Below, piece after piece: positions 1 to 7,436 of a stretch of DNA of 64,000 nucleotides. The notes under the pieces are model-generated. The model worked only from the letters and a program-made list of their open reading frames with translations. It made no database searches and was not told the origin of the DNA. Origin of the DNA: GCA-2861595 sp035525365 (lineage in GTDB: Bacteria > Actinomycetota > Acidimicrobiia > Acidimicrobiales > GCA-2861595). The stretch is taken from contig DATLEK010000115.1 in NCBI GenBank assembly GCA_035525365.1, positions 1-64,000 of the forward strand, read 5' to 3'. How positions within the stretch are numbered: the first letter of the stretch is position 1; the number at the start of each line of letters is the position of its first letter. The translations under genes and the position numbers were made by a program.

Positions 1-121
1 CCTCGTCGGCGTACCGGGCGCCCAGGTCCACGACCGCTACCCACCGATCCCAGGTTGGTCGCTCGTCGCCCCGCAGGGCGGCCAGGACCCACCGCTGCGC
101 CCGTCCGTGCCCCTTGCTCAT
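1..121 (-). CDS. 5' part of an unrecognised gene, cut by the window edge
   Basis: An open frame starts with ATG at 121 and runs leftward off the window, giving 40 residues beginning MSKGHGRAQRWVLAALRG. No family is recognised. The peptide is rich in Arg and Trp and looks like a real N-terminus. The start codon abuts a perfect 10-base inverted repeat, so the gene may share a control region with the broken gene on the other strand. It could be another fragment, because the neighbouring DNA is decaying. Confidence 0.4.
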   Translation of the reverse strand, partial: MSKGHGRAQRWVLAALRGDERPTWDRWVAVVDLGARYADE

Positions 122-164
122 AAGCGTTGAGTGTACCCCGCCGGCGCCGCCGGGTCAACGCTTA
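121..164. repeat. Perfect 10-bp inverted repeat at a divergent start
   Basis: TAAGCGTTGA at 121-130 is matched by its exact reverse complement TCAACGCTTA at 155-164, with a 24-base GC-rich spacer. It touches the start codon of the leftward gene. This spacing suits either a pair of operator half-sites or a hairpin. Just downstream (about 179-250) the plus strand encodes an XRE-like helix-turn-helix remnant (residues LREEHGLTQAELA), so an old autoregulated operator is a fair guess. Confidence 0.5.
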
Positions 165-286
165 CACCGCCAAGGCGCGTTGACATCGCGCTGCAGGTCG
201 TCCAACTCCGAGAGGAGCACGGCCTGACGCAGGCCGAGCTGGCAGCCGGACGCCCTGTCAGCGCTCCGGAGCGGAGGGGGGTAGGC

Positions 287-1228
287 GTGCCCGACCTCGC
301 TGACGAGCTGGGCCGAGAGGAGCGCGACGACGTCGAATGGAAGCGCGACGCCGAGGATCGCGGCCTGTTGCGAAAGGCGGTGTGCGCGCTCGCCAACGAC
401 CTGCCCGAGCGCGGGAGCGGGCGCCTGCTCATCGGCGTGAGGAAGGACGGCACGCCAACCGGGCTGACCGTTGACGACGAGCTCCTGCTGCGGGTCACCA
501 ACATCCGGGACGAGGCCCATGTGCTGCCACGGCCTGTCATGGTCGTCGAGAAGGCGACCTTCGCCGGGGCCGACTGCGTGCAGGTCACTGTCGAAGCAGC
601 GCGGATGCGACCGGTGCGCTTCGACGGTGTTGTCTGGGTTCGGGTCGGCACCAGCACCCGGCGGGCCACCCGGGAGGAGGAGTTGCTCCTCGCCGAGCGA
701 ACCCGCGCCGCTGACCTCCCGTTCGACCAGCGAGCGATCGGCGGCACGTCGGTTGCCGACCTCGACCTGGAGCTGTTCCGATCGACGTACCTGCCGGCCT
801 CAGTCGATGCCGATGTTCTCGCCTAGAACGACCGAACCGTCGAACAGCAGCTGTCATCACTCGGCCTGCTCGATCCGACTTCCACCGAGGCCCGCGTGCT
901 CGGGCTTCTCCTCGTCGGATTCGACGCGTCGGCCTTCATTTCGGGTGCCTACATCCAGTTCGTGCGCTACGAGGGCGACGACCAAGCATCCAACGTCGTG
1001 GACCACGAGGAGCTGCGTGGGAACCTCATCGGGATTCTGGACACACTCGCCCGGATTCTGACCGCCAACATTCGGACGGCGGTGAGGGAGGTCGGCGGGC
1101 TCCGCCAGGAGGACCAGCCCGACTACCCGCTCTCTGCCCTGCGCGAACTCGTCCTCAACGCCAATCCGCCCCCCGAGTTCCAGGTGGAGGACACATACTG
1201 GTCGGTGACCGTGAGGCGAGTTCCGTGA
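287..1228 (+). pseudogene. Broken AlbA_2 (Schlafen-type) ATP-binding protein gene
   Basis: From a GTG at 287, preceded by a good GGAGGGG site, the frame encodes an AlbA_2 domain (EWKRDAEDRG, LLIGVRKDG, RFDGVVWVRVG). It is then stopped by TAG at 824-826. The same frame continues after the stop with the family's middle part (LGLLLVGFDASAF, GAYIQFVRYEG, NIRTAVREV, ALRELVLNA). From ELVLNA it jumps straight to the family's C-terminal NPPPEFQVEDTYW, so from my memory of intact relatives some 75-80 residues, including the HRDYE and NPGG region, are deleted. The gene therefore carries a nonsense codon and an internal deletion. An upstream in-frame extension from GTG 131 contains a helix-turn-helix remnant. 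The intact family acts as a putative ATP-binding or nucleic-acid-binding regulator; this copy is very likely dead. Confidence 0.85.
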
Positions 1229-1380
1229 CCACAGCGATCGCGTTGTTCAACAACAAGGGCGGCGTGGGCAAGACGACGCTGACCTACCACCTGGCCAACA
1301 TGCAAGGTGATGGTGGCCGCCAACATCCCGATGCCGGTCGCGTCGTGAATGACGAAGACCGAACTTCGCTACGGATCTGA
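1225..1380 (+). pseudogene. N-terminal stump of a ParA-family ATPase
   Basis: A GTG at 1225 overlaps the TGA of the preceding pseudogene (GTGA) and opens a 51-residue frame, TTAIALFNNKGGVGKTT and on. This is a textbook ParA/MinD deviant Walker A motif (KGGVGKTT, residues 11-18). Family resemblance stops after YHLANM (residue 26), and the remaining 25 residues are unrelated, ending at TGA 1378-1380. ParA proteins are about 250-300 residues long, so this is a truncation caused by a deletion or insertion junction near 1303. The 4-base overlap shows the two genes were once a translationally coupled pair. Confidence 0.85.
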
Positions 1381-1402
1381 AGGTCCGCCCCCGGGCCGGT
1401 TA

Positions 1403-1483
1403 CTAGCGGCCGGCGTTGGGGCGCTTGCCGTGGTTGGCTTTCTTGATCCGGGTCACCTTGCGCTTGTTCGTCTTCTTCGACAT
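1403..1483 (-). CDS. Large-subunit ribosomal protein bL37 (actinobacterial)
   Basis: A 26-residue, strongly basic peptide begins MSKKTNKRKVTRIKK and ends ANHGKRPNAGR. The ANHGKRPNA tail is the hallmark of bL37, a tiny actinobacteria-specific protein of the large ribosomal subunit. The ATG at 1483 follows a purine-rich stretch. It is transcribed away from ychF, and the two starts are about 60 bases apart. The gene is intact and the right size for the family (about 24-30 residues). Confidence 0.8.
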   Translation of the reverse strand: MSKKTNKRKVTRIKKANHGKRPNAGR

Positions 1484-1531
1484 GCCCCATTCTCGCACGC
1501 CGGCGCCGGCGGCCGTCCGGGGAGGGCCGGG

Positions 1532-1537
1532 TAGCCT
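1532..1537 (+). promoter_or_regulatory. -10 box of a leaderless ychF promoter
   Basis: TAGCCT lies exactly six bases before the ATG at 1544, and no Shine-Dalgarno sequence intervenes. This is the geometry of actinobacterial leaderless mRNAs, where transcription starts at or next to the start codon. The same box and spacing recur before several other genes in this window. Confidence 0.55.
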
Positions 1538-1543
1538 CGCCGG

Positions 1544-2626
1544 ATGGAGCGTCTGGGCATCGTCGGGCGGCCGAACGCCGGCAAGTCCTCGTTGTTCAAC
1601 GCGCTCACCGGGGGCGCGGCCGCAGTGGCCTCCCATCCCTTCTCCACCACCGAGACGAACGTGGGGATGGCCCAGGTCCCCGACCACCGCCTCGATGCGC
1701 TGTCGGCCATGTCGGCGAGCAAGAAGACGGTCCGTACCACCGTGGAACTGGCCGACGTGGCCGGCCTGGTCCCCGGCTCGTCCACCGGGGAGGGTCTCGG
1801 CAACCGCTTCCTGGCCGGGATCCGTGAGGCCGATGCTCTCTGCCTGGTGCTCCGGGCATTCGAGGACCCCAACGTGAGTGGCGGCAACGATCCTCTCGAG
1901 GACCTGGAGGTGCTCGAGCTCGAGCTGGTGCTGGCCGACGCCGACACGGTGGAGAACCAGGTCACCAAGCGACGCAAGGCCACCCGCACCGACAAGTCCT
2001 CCTCGCTGGCGGCCGAGGTCGTCGCACTGGAGGTGGCTCTCGAATATCTCCAGGCGGGCACGCCGCTCTACCGCGCCGGTCTCTCCGCCGACCAGCTCCT
2101 GGCCCTGCGGGAGTACTTCCTCCTCACCACCAAGCCGGTGCTGGCCGTGGTCAACCTGGGCGAGGACCAGGTGGCCGATGCCGACGACGTCGTCAAACCG
2201 GTCGCCGCCGCCTTGGCCGGCTCGGCCGAGGCGCTCGGCGTGAGCGTCCAGCTGGAGGCTGAGGCCGCCCAGCTCTCCGACGCCGAGCGGGACGAGCTGC
2301 TGGAGGGCCTCGGCCTCGGCGAAGGCGCACTTCCCCGCGTCGCCCGGGCCGCCTACCACCTGTTGGGACGGCGCACCTTTTTCACCACCGGCGACAAGGA
2401 GTCCAGGGCCTGGACCTTCCGGGCCGGGGCCAAGGCGCCCGAATGCGCCGGCGTCATCCACTCCGATCTCCAGCGGGGCTTCATCCGGGCCGAGGTCGTG
2501 CACTGGGACGAGCTGCTGGAGCTGGGCTCGTGGTCGGCGGCCAGGGACGTGGGCAAGCTGCGGGTGGAGGGCAAGGACTACGAGGTGGTCGACGGCGATG
2601 TCCTCGAGATCCGCTTCAACGTCTAG
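1544..2626 (+). CDS. ychF: Redox-regulated ATPase YchF (Obg-like)
   Basis: This 360-residue protein is a TRAFAC-class nucleotide-binding protein of the Obg/YchF family, an ATPase that associates with ribosomes. Motifs seen: P-loop GRPNAGKSSLFNALTG (about residues 8-23), switch region with TTETNVGMAQVPD, G3-like DVAGLVPG, and NLGE at the usual NKxD position. That last change is the family feature that shifts specificity from GTP to ATP. The C-terminal TGS-like domain is present (AGVIHSDLQRGFIRAEVV, GDVLEIRFNV). Length matches the family (about 360). It is followed, 14 bases on, by a DUF192 gene. A leaderless start is likely. Confidence 0.95.
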   Translation: MERLGIVGRPNAGKSSLFNALTGGAAAVASHPFSTTETNVGMAQVPDHRLDALSAMSASKKTVRTTVELADVAGLVPGSSTGEGLGNRFLAGIREADALCLVLRAFEDPNVSGGNDPLEDLEVLELELVLADADTVENQVTKRRKATRTDKSSSLAAEVVALEVALEYLQAGTPLYRAGLSADQLLALREYFLLTTKPVLAVVNLGEDQVADADDVVKPVAAALAGSAEALGVSVQLEAEAAQLSDAERDELLEGLGLGEGALPRVARAAYHLLGRRTFFTTGDKESRAWTFRAGAKAPECAGVIHSDLQRGFIRAEVVHWDELLELGSWSAARDVGKLRVEGKDYEVVDGDVLEIRFNV

Positions 2627-2640
2627 TGACGGGGCACTAG
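2623..2640. repeat. Inverted repeat embedding the ychF stop codon
   Basis: CTAGTG (2623-2628) and CACTAG (2635-2640) flank ACGGGG. The ychF stop TAG lies inside the left arm, and the next gene's ATG follows the right arm directly. The right half, GGGGCACTAG, recurs after rplY and after the FtsB-like gene. Confidence 0.45.
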
Positions 2641-2973
2641 ATGACCTGGCTGGTTCGCGACGACGGCGAGGTGCTGGCCAGCCTGGAGGTGGCCGACACC
2701 ATGTCGTCCCGCATGGCCGGCCTGCTGGGTCGGGACGGGATCGACGGAGCCATGCTCATCAAGCCGGCCCGCTCGGTGCACACGATGGGCATGAAGTTCG
2801 CCCTGGACGTGGCCTTCTGCGACCGCCAGCTCCAGGTGCTGGCCATTCGTTGCATGGTCCGCAACCGCTTCAGCCTTCCTCGCCTGCGGGCGCGCTGCGT
2901 CATCGAGGCGGAGGCCGGCGCCTTCGAGCGGTGGGGGCTCAAGGTCGGGGACCGCCTCGAGATAACAGGCTGA
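2641..2973 (+). CDS. DUF192 family protein
   Basis: A 110-residue protein matching the DUF192 family in its conserved blocks: SRMAGLLGRDG, the signature SVHTMGMKFALDVAFCD, and the C-terminal VIEAEAGAFERWGLKVGDRLEI. Members are small beta-rich proteins of unknown biochemical function, often exported; no signal peptide is visible here, so this form is probably cytoplasmic. The family signature usually has an H-M-F/W-M core; here it is HTMGMKF. It sits between ychF and rsmI in the same direction, and rsmI starts 4 bases after its stop, suggesting co-transcription. Confidence 0.85.
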   Translation: MTWLVRDDGEVLASLEVADTMSSRMAGLLGRDGIDGAMLIKPARSVHTMGMKFALDVAFCDRQLQVLAIRCMVRNRFSLPRLRARCVIEAEAGAFERWGLKVGDRLEITG

Positions 2974-2977
2974 GCTG

Positions 2978-3814
2978 TTGGCCGGCCGGCTCGTCGTGGT
3001 GGCCACACCCATAGGGAACCTCGGCGACCTGTCACCGCGGGCGGCGGAGGCGCTGGCGGGTGCCGATCTCATCGCCTGCGAGGACACGCGTCACACCCGC
3101 AAACTGCTGACCCACGCCGGCATCACCGGCCGGCCGATGCTGTCGGTCCACGACGCCAACGAGGCCGAGCGGGTGCCCAAGGTGCTGGGCCTGCTGGCCC
3201 AGGGCCGAACGGTCGCACTGGTGAGCGACGCCGGCATGCCGGCCATCTCCGACCCAGGGCAGCATCTGGTGGCCGAGGTCATCGCCGCCGGCCACGAAGT
3301 GGTGGTCATCCCTGGTCCCTCGGCGGGTGTGACCGCACTGGTGGCCAGCGGACTGCCCAGCAAGCGCTGGGTCTTCGAAGGGTTCCTGCCCCGCTCCGGC
3401 GCCGAGCGGAAGCGCCGGCTGGCCGAGGTGGCGGCCGAGCGGCGGACCGTCGTCCTCTACGAAGCGCCCCACCGGGTGCGGCGGACGGTGGAAGACCTGT
3501 GTGCCGTCTGCGGCCCGGAGCGCCGCATCGCGCTGGCCCGGGAGCTGACCAAGCTGCACGAGGAGGTGTGGCGGGGGAGGCTCGGCGACGCGCCCGCCCA
3601 CCTCGCTTCGCCGGAGCCCCGTGGTGAGTTCTCCGTCGTCCTCGAAGGCGGGCCCGAGGCGCCGCCGGCGGACGACGGGAAGATCGCCGCGGCCGTCACG
3701 GAGAGAATGGAAGCTGGTGACAGCCGGCGGCGGGCCGTCGAAGCCGTCAGCGTCGAGCTAGCCCTGCCCCGCCGGCGCGTCTACGACATCGCCCTGCGGC
3801 TCGGTGGACGGTAG
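2978..3814 (+). CDS. rsmI: 16S rRNA (cytidine1402-2'-O)-methyltransferase RsmI
   Basis: This 278-residue protein belongs to the tetrapyrrole-methylase fold family that 2'-O-methylates C1402 in the decoding centre of 16S rRNA. Diagnostic blocks: VVATPIGNLGDLSPRA near the N-terminus, ACEDTRHTRKLL, LVSDAGMPAISDPG, VVIPGPSA, FEGFLPR and the arginine-rich C-terminal part. A TTG at 2978 is chosen because it gives the usual few residues before VVATPIGN; a GTG at 2996 is the alternative. The last 57 bases overlap the 3' end of the convergent AbrB-like gene. Confidence 0.93.
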   Translation: MAGRLVVVATPIGNLGDLSPRAAEALAGADLIACEDTRHTRKLLTHAGITGRPMLSVHDANEAERVPKVLGLLAQGRTVALVSDAGMPAISDPGQHLVAEVIAAGHEVVVIPGPSAGVTALVASGLPSKRWVFEGFLPRSGAERKRRLAEVAAERRTVVLYEAPHRVRRTVEDLCAVCGPERRIALARELTKLHEEVWRGRLGDAPAHLASPEPRGEFSVVLEGGPEAPPADDGKIAAAVTERMEAGDSRRRAVEAVSVELALPRRRVYDIALRLGGR

Positions 3815-4072
3815 GAAGGCCCGGCTCTCCACCGGCACCTCCAACTCGGCCACGCAGGACGCGCAGACCTGCTTCTCGTGATGGCCGCGCAGAGCCTCGG
3901 CGCCGCCACAGAACACGCAACCGGTCTCCACCTTGCGCAGCACGATGCCTGTGTCGTCCACACCGATCTCCAGCGCGTCACCTGCGCGGATCCCGAAGAG
4001 GCGGCGCATCTCCACCGGCAGGACGATGCGCCCCAGATCGTCCACCTTCCTCGCCATCCCTGACGTGCTCAT
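3758..4072 (-). CDS. AbrB/SpoVT-fold regulator with a C-terminal zinc ribbon
   Basis: A 104-residue protein. Residues 5-50 form a swapped-hairpin AbrB DNA-binding domain (RKVDDLGRIVLPVEMRRLFG, then GDALEIGVDD). This is followed by two CxxC pairs, CVFCGG and CASC, spaced as in a small zinc ribbon with HH between them. AbrB-fold proteins dimerise and bind DNA as transition-state or antitoxin-type regulators; the fused ribbon is common in actinobacterial and firmicute versions. No toxin gene is adjacent, so it is more likely a free-standing regulator. It is transcribed toward rsmI, overlaps its 3' end by 57 bases, and is divergent from metG. Target genes are unknown. Confidence 0.85.
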   Translation of the reverse strand: MSTSGMARKVDDLGRIVLPVEMRRLFGIRAGDALEIGVDDTGIVLRKVETGCVFCGGAEALRGHHEKQVCASCVAELEVPVESRAFLPSTEPQGDVVDAPAGQG

Positions 4073-4097
4073 CGACGGCCTCCTGGGATCGTTCTCA

Positions 4098-4103
4098 TAG
4101 CCT
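4098..4103 (+). promoter_or_regulatory. -10 box of a leaderless metG promoter
   Basis: TAGCCT ends seven bases before the metG GTG at 4111. There is no recognisable ribosome-binding site in between, so the transcript probably begins at the start codon. Confidence 0.55.
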
Positions 4104-4110
4104 AGGCACC

Positions 4111-5619
4111 GTGGGCACTTTCTACGTCACGACGCCGATCTATTACGTCAACGACGCGCCCCACATCGGCCACGCTTACACCACCGTCACCGCCGATGCG
4201 TTGGCCCGGTGGCACCGGCTGCTGGGCGACGACGTCTTCTTCCTCACCGGAACCGACGAGCACGGCCTCAACGTCCAGCGCCGTGCCGAGGCCAACGGCC
4301 TGAGCCCCCAGGAGCAGGCCGACCGCACCAGCGAGCGCTTCCGGGAGGCGTGGTCGTTGCTCGACATCAGCCACGACGACTTCATCCGGACGACCGAACC
4401 GCGTCACCACCGGACCGTGCAGACCCTGCTGCAGCAGATCCGGGAAAACGGTGACATCGAGATGAGCACCTATGAAGGGCTTTACTGCGTTTCCTGTGAG
4501 GCCTACTACGGCGAGGACGAGCTGGAGGACGGCAACTGCCCCGTGCACAAGCGGCCGGCCGAGATGTTCAAGGAGGACAACTACTTCTTCGCCCTGAGCC
4601 GCTATCAGCAGCGCCTGCTCGACTGGTACGAAACCCATCCCGACGCCATCACCCCCGAGTCGAAGCGCAACGAGGCGCTTGGTCTCATCCGCCAGGGCCT
4701 CCAGGACCTGTCCATCACCCGTACCTCGCTCAAGTGGGGTGTTCCCGTTCCCTGGGACGAGGGCCACGTCTTTTACGTCTGGTACGACGCGCTGGTCAAC
4801 TACCTCACGGCCATCGGCTACGGCGAGGACCCGGAGCGCTTCTCCCGTTACTGGCCCGCCGTCCACCACCTCATCGGCAAGGACATCCTGCGGTTCCACT
4901 GCGTCTACTGGCCGGCCATGTTGCTGGCCGCCGGCCTGGAGCCACCGCCGCGCATCCACGTGCACGGGTACCTGTTGGTGGGCGGCGAGAAGATGTCCAA
5001 GACCCGCCTCAACGCCATCGCCCCCGCCGACCTGACCGCCGTGGTGGGAGTGGACGGTTTCCGCTACCACTTCCTGCGGGACACGCCGCTGGGCCCCGAC
5101 GGGGACTTTTCCTACGAGGGTCTCGTCGCCCGCTACAACTCCGACCTGGCCAACAACTTCGGCAACCTGCTGTCGCGTGTGAGCACGGTCGTGGGGAGCA
5201 GGTGCGGGGGCACCGGCCCGCGCCCTCGGCCCGACAGCCCGCTGAAGGCGGTGGCGTCGGAGGTCTACGAGGCGACGGCCAGGGCATGGGACCGGGTGGC
5301 GCCGAGCGAGGCGTTGGAGGCCACGTGGCGGCTGATCCGCGAGACCAACGCCTACCTGGAGACCGAGGAGCCGTGGAAGGGGGAGCCGGGGCCTGCGGTC
5401 GACGCCGTACTGGGCGACGCCCTGGAGGCGCTGCGCCTGGTCGCCATCCTGGCCACGCCGGCCATGCCGGCGGCCTGCGCCGAGGTGTGGCGGCGGATCG
5501 GTCTGCCGGGCTCGCCCGCTGAAGTGAGCCTTCCCGAGGCGGCGCGGTGGGGCGGATATCCCGGCGGTCTGCCCGTGGAGAAGGGCAAGCCCCTGTTCCC
5601 CCGCATCCATGTGGACTGA
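4111..5619 (+). CDS. metG: Methionyl-tRNA synthetase
   Basis: This 502-residue class I aminoacyl-tRNA synthetase attaches methionine to tRNA-Met. The HIGH signature is in APHIGHAYTTVTADAL (about residues 15-30) and the KMSKS motif appears as GEKMSKTRLN (about residue 295). A cysteine-containing insertion (CVSCEAYYG, NCPVH) marks the zinc-binding connective peptide. The anticodon-binding helical domain follows (NSDLANNFGNLLSRV). The protein ends without the C-terminal EMAP/Trbp111-like domain found in longer MetG forms, which is normal for actinobacteria. The GTG start is supported by the leaderless promoter. The 3' end overlaps tatD by 11 bases. Confidence 0.97.
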   Translation: MGTFYVTTPIYYVNDAPHIGHAYTTVTADALARWHRLLGDDVFFLTGTDEHGLNVQRRAEANGLSPQEQADRTSERFREAWSLLDISHDDFIRTTEPRHHRTVQTLLQQIRENGDIEMSTYEGLYCVSCEAYYGEDELEDGNCPVHKRPAEMFKEDNYFFALSRYQQRLLDWYETHPDAITPESKRNEALGLIRQGLQDLSITRTSLKWGVPVPWDEGHVFYVWYDALVNYLTAIGYGEDPERFSRYWPAVHHLIGKDILRFHCVYWPAMLLAAGLEPPPRIHVHGYLLVGGEKMSKTRLNAIAPADLTAVVGVDGFRYHFLRDTPLGPDGDFSYEGLVARYNSDLANNFGNLLSRVSTVVGSRCGGTGPRPRPDSPLKAVASEVYEATARAWDRVAPSEALEATWRLIRETNAYLETEEPWKGEPGPAVDAVLGDALEALRLVAILATPAMPAACAEVWRRIGLPGSPAEVSLPEAARWGGYPGGLPVEKGKPLFPRIHVD

Positions 5620-6364
5620 CAGCCACTGCCATGTCCCCTACAAGGACCTGGGACTGGAGGCCATCACCGCGGCACGCCAAGCCGGCGTCACCCGCCTGAT
5701 CAACGTCGGCACCGACGCCGAGCAGTCGGCGGCGGCCATCGCCGTGGCCCAGGAGCACGAGGGGGTCTGGGCCACCGTCGGCCTCCATCCCCACGACGCC
5801 GTCAAGGGAGTCGACACCATTGTGGATCTCCTGTCGTCGCCCAGTGTGGTGGCGGTGGGGGAGTGCGGCCTCGACTACCACTACGACCACTCGCCCCGGC
5901 CGGTTCAGCGGGAGGCGTTCGCCGCCCAGGTGGCCCTGGCCCATGCCCACGGGCTGGCACTGGTGATCCACACCCGGGAGGCGTGGGACGACACCTTCGC
6001 CGTGTTGGCCGCCGAGGGTGTTCCCGAGCGGACGGTCTTCCACTGCTTCACCGGCGGCCCGCAGGAGGCTCGGCGCGCCCTCGACGCCGGCGGCCACCTG
6101 TCGTTCAGCGGGATCGTCACCTTCAAAGGCGCCGACGACGTGCGGGGCGCCGCCGCTCTCTGTCCTCTCGACCGGCTGCTGGTGGAGACCGACGCGCCGT
6201 TCCTCGCGCCGGCGCCCCACCGGGGCCGGACCAACGAGCCTGCCATGGTCCCGCTTGTGGGAGCGGCGGTGGCGGCGGCCAAGGGTGTGGATGTCGCCGA
6301 GGTGGAGCAGTCATCCTGGGACGTGGCCGAGGCCGTGTTCCGTTTGCACGAGGTGCCGAGGTAG
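5609..6364 (+). CDS. tatD: TatD-family metal-dependent hydrolase
   Basis: A 251-residue amidohydrolase-superfamily protein. Metal ligands are seen in order: HCH in TDSHCHVPY (residues 3-11), the bridging Glu in VGECGLDYHYD, His in VIHTREAWDD, His in VFHCFTGG, and the final Asp in LVETDAPFLAP. Family members are Mg-dependent 3'-5' DNA exonucleases with a TIM-barrel fold linked to DNA repair and turnover. It overlaps the end of metG, as in many bacteria, so the two are likely co-translated. Length is typical (about 250-260). Confidence 0.93.
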   Translation: MWTDSHCHVPYKDLGLEAITAARQAGVTRLINVGTDAEQSAAAIAVAQEHEGVWATVGLHPHDAVKGVDTIVDLLSSPSVVAVGECGLDYHYDHSPRPVQREAFAAQVALAHAHGLALVIHTREAWDDTFAVLAAEGVPERTVFHCFTGGPQEARRALDAGGHLSFSGIVTFKGADDVRGAAALCPLDRLLVETDAPFLAPAPHRGRTNEPAMVPLVGAAVAAAKGVDVAEVEQSSWDVAEAVFRLHEVPR

Positions 6365-6400
6365 GAGGCCCTCCGCCGGCCGGTCGAGAGGGTGCCATCG

Positions 6401-6450
6401 GCTTTGTGAGCCAAAAATCGTTGTATAGCAACGGTTTTTGCTCACAAAGC
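6401..6450. repeat. Dispersed long palindrome, copy 1
   Basis: The left arm is at 6401-6423 and the right arm at 6429-6450, around the five-base loop TATAG. The arms share the core TTTGTGAGC and AAAA(A)-rich stretch ending in CGTTG. The match is nearly perfect: one extra C and one T/C difference. It lies between tatD and rsmA, is AT-richer than its surroundings, and is the first of three copies in the window (others at 13799-13841 and 14967-15017). No T-run follows the hairpin, so a simple intrinsic terminator is not a good explanation. Confidence 0.9.
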
Positions 6451-6584
6451 GCGCGTAAGGCCCGAGGGTAAACTACTTGCGCGGCCGAAGGCCGAAGAGG
6501 CCGCCACGACCACGGTGAAGTAATTGAAGCCGCGGTAGTAGTTTCCCCACGGTCCCTAATCGGCGGCAAATCGATATTGGGCCG

Positions 6585-6590
6585 TACCTT
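6585..6590 (+). promoter_or_regulatory. -10 box of a leaderless rsmA promoter
   Basis: TACCTT ends six bases before the GTG start at 6597. The geometry is the same as for ychF, metG, glmU, rplY and mfd in this window. Confidence 0.45.
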
Positions 6591-6596
6591 GCACGG

Positions 6597-7436
6597 GTGA
6601 CACTGAGCCGGCGGGATGTCGCCGGCCTTCTGGAAAGCCACGGCCTGCGCCCTAGCGCGGCGTTGGGCCAGAACTTCGTAATCGACCCGAATACGGTCCG
6701 CCGCATCGCCCGCCTGGCCGGCGTGGGACCGGGTGACCGGGTGGTGGAGATCGGCGCCGGCCTGGGATCCCTCACCCTGGCCCTGGCCGAGACCGGCGCC
6801 GAGGTGGTGGCGGTGGAGCTGGACCGGTACCTGACGCCGGTGTTGCGGTCGATCGTCGAGCCGGTGGGCGTGAGGGTCGTGCAGGGCGACGCCCGCACGC
6901 TGGCGTGGGACGAGGTGCTGGGACCCGAAGACGGTTGGGTGCTGGTGGCCAACCTTCCCTACAACGTGGCCACGCCGCTGGTACTCGACCTGCTGGAGGG
7001 GGTGCCGGCCATCGGCCGCATGCTGGTGATGGTGCAGAAGGAGGTGGGGGAGCGCCTCGCCGCCGGCGCCGGCGACGACGCCTACGGAGCGGTGTCGGTG
7101 AAGCTGGCCTACCGGGCCACGGCCAAGGTGGTGGGGAAGGTGCCGGCGACCGTGTTCCTGCCCCGCCCCAACGTGGAGTCGGTGCTGGTGGAGGTGGTGC
7201 GCCGGCCGTCGCCGGCCGTCGACGCCGATCCCGTCCAGCTCTTCGCCCTGGTGCAGGCGGGGTTCGCCCACCGGCGAAAGATGCTGCGGCGCTCCCTGGC
7301 CGGGCTCGTCACCCCGGAGGTCTTCGCCGCCGCCGGCGTACGACCGGAGGCGAGGGCCGAGGAGCTCGATATCACGACTTGGGGCAAGCTGGCGCAGTGC
7401 GCCATCGATCACGCCAGCGGGCCCCGGCCAAGCTGA
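6597..7436 (+). CDS. rsmA: 16S rRNA (adenine1518/1519-N6)-dimethyltransferase RsmA (KsgA)
   Basis: A 279-residue Rossmann-fold methyltransferase that dimethylates the two adjacent adenines of the 3'-terminal 16S rRNA hairpin during small-subunit maturation. Seen: LGQNFVIDPN near residue 22, SAM-binding motif I VEIGAGLGSLTLALAE (about residue 50), the acidic VAVELDR, and the catalytic NLPYN in VANLPYNVATPLV. The C-terminal domain has the usual FAHRRKMLRRSL. The GTG start gives the correct family length. It overlaps ispE by 40 bases, an arrangement common in actinobacteria. Confidence 0.96.
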   Translation: MTLSRRDVAGLLESHGLRPSAALGQNFVIDPNTVRRIARLAGVGPGDRVVEIGAGLGSLTLALAETGAEVVAVELDRYLTPVLRSIVEPVGVRVVQGDARTLAWDEVLGPEDGWVLVANLPYNVATPLVLDLLEGVPAIGRMLVMVQKEVGERLAAGAGDDAYGAVSVKLAYRATAKVVGKVPATVFLPRPNVESVLVEVVRRPSPAVDADPVQLFALVQAGFAHRRKMLRRSLAGLVTPEVFAAAGVRPEARAEELDITTWGKLAQCAIDHASGPRPS

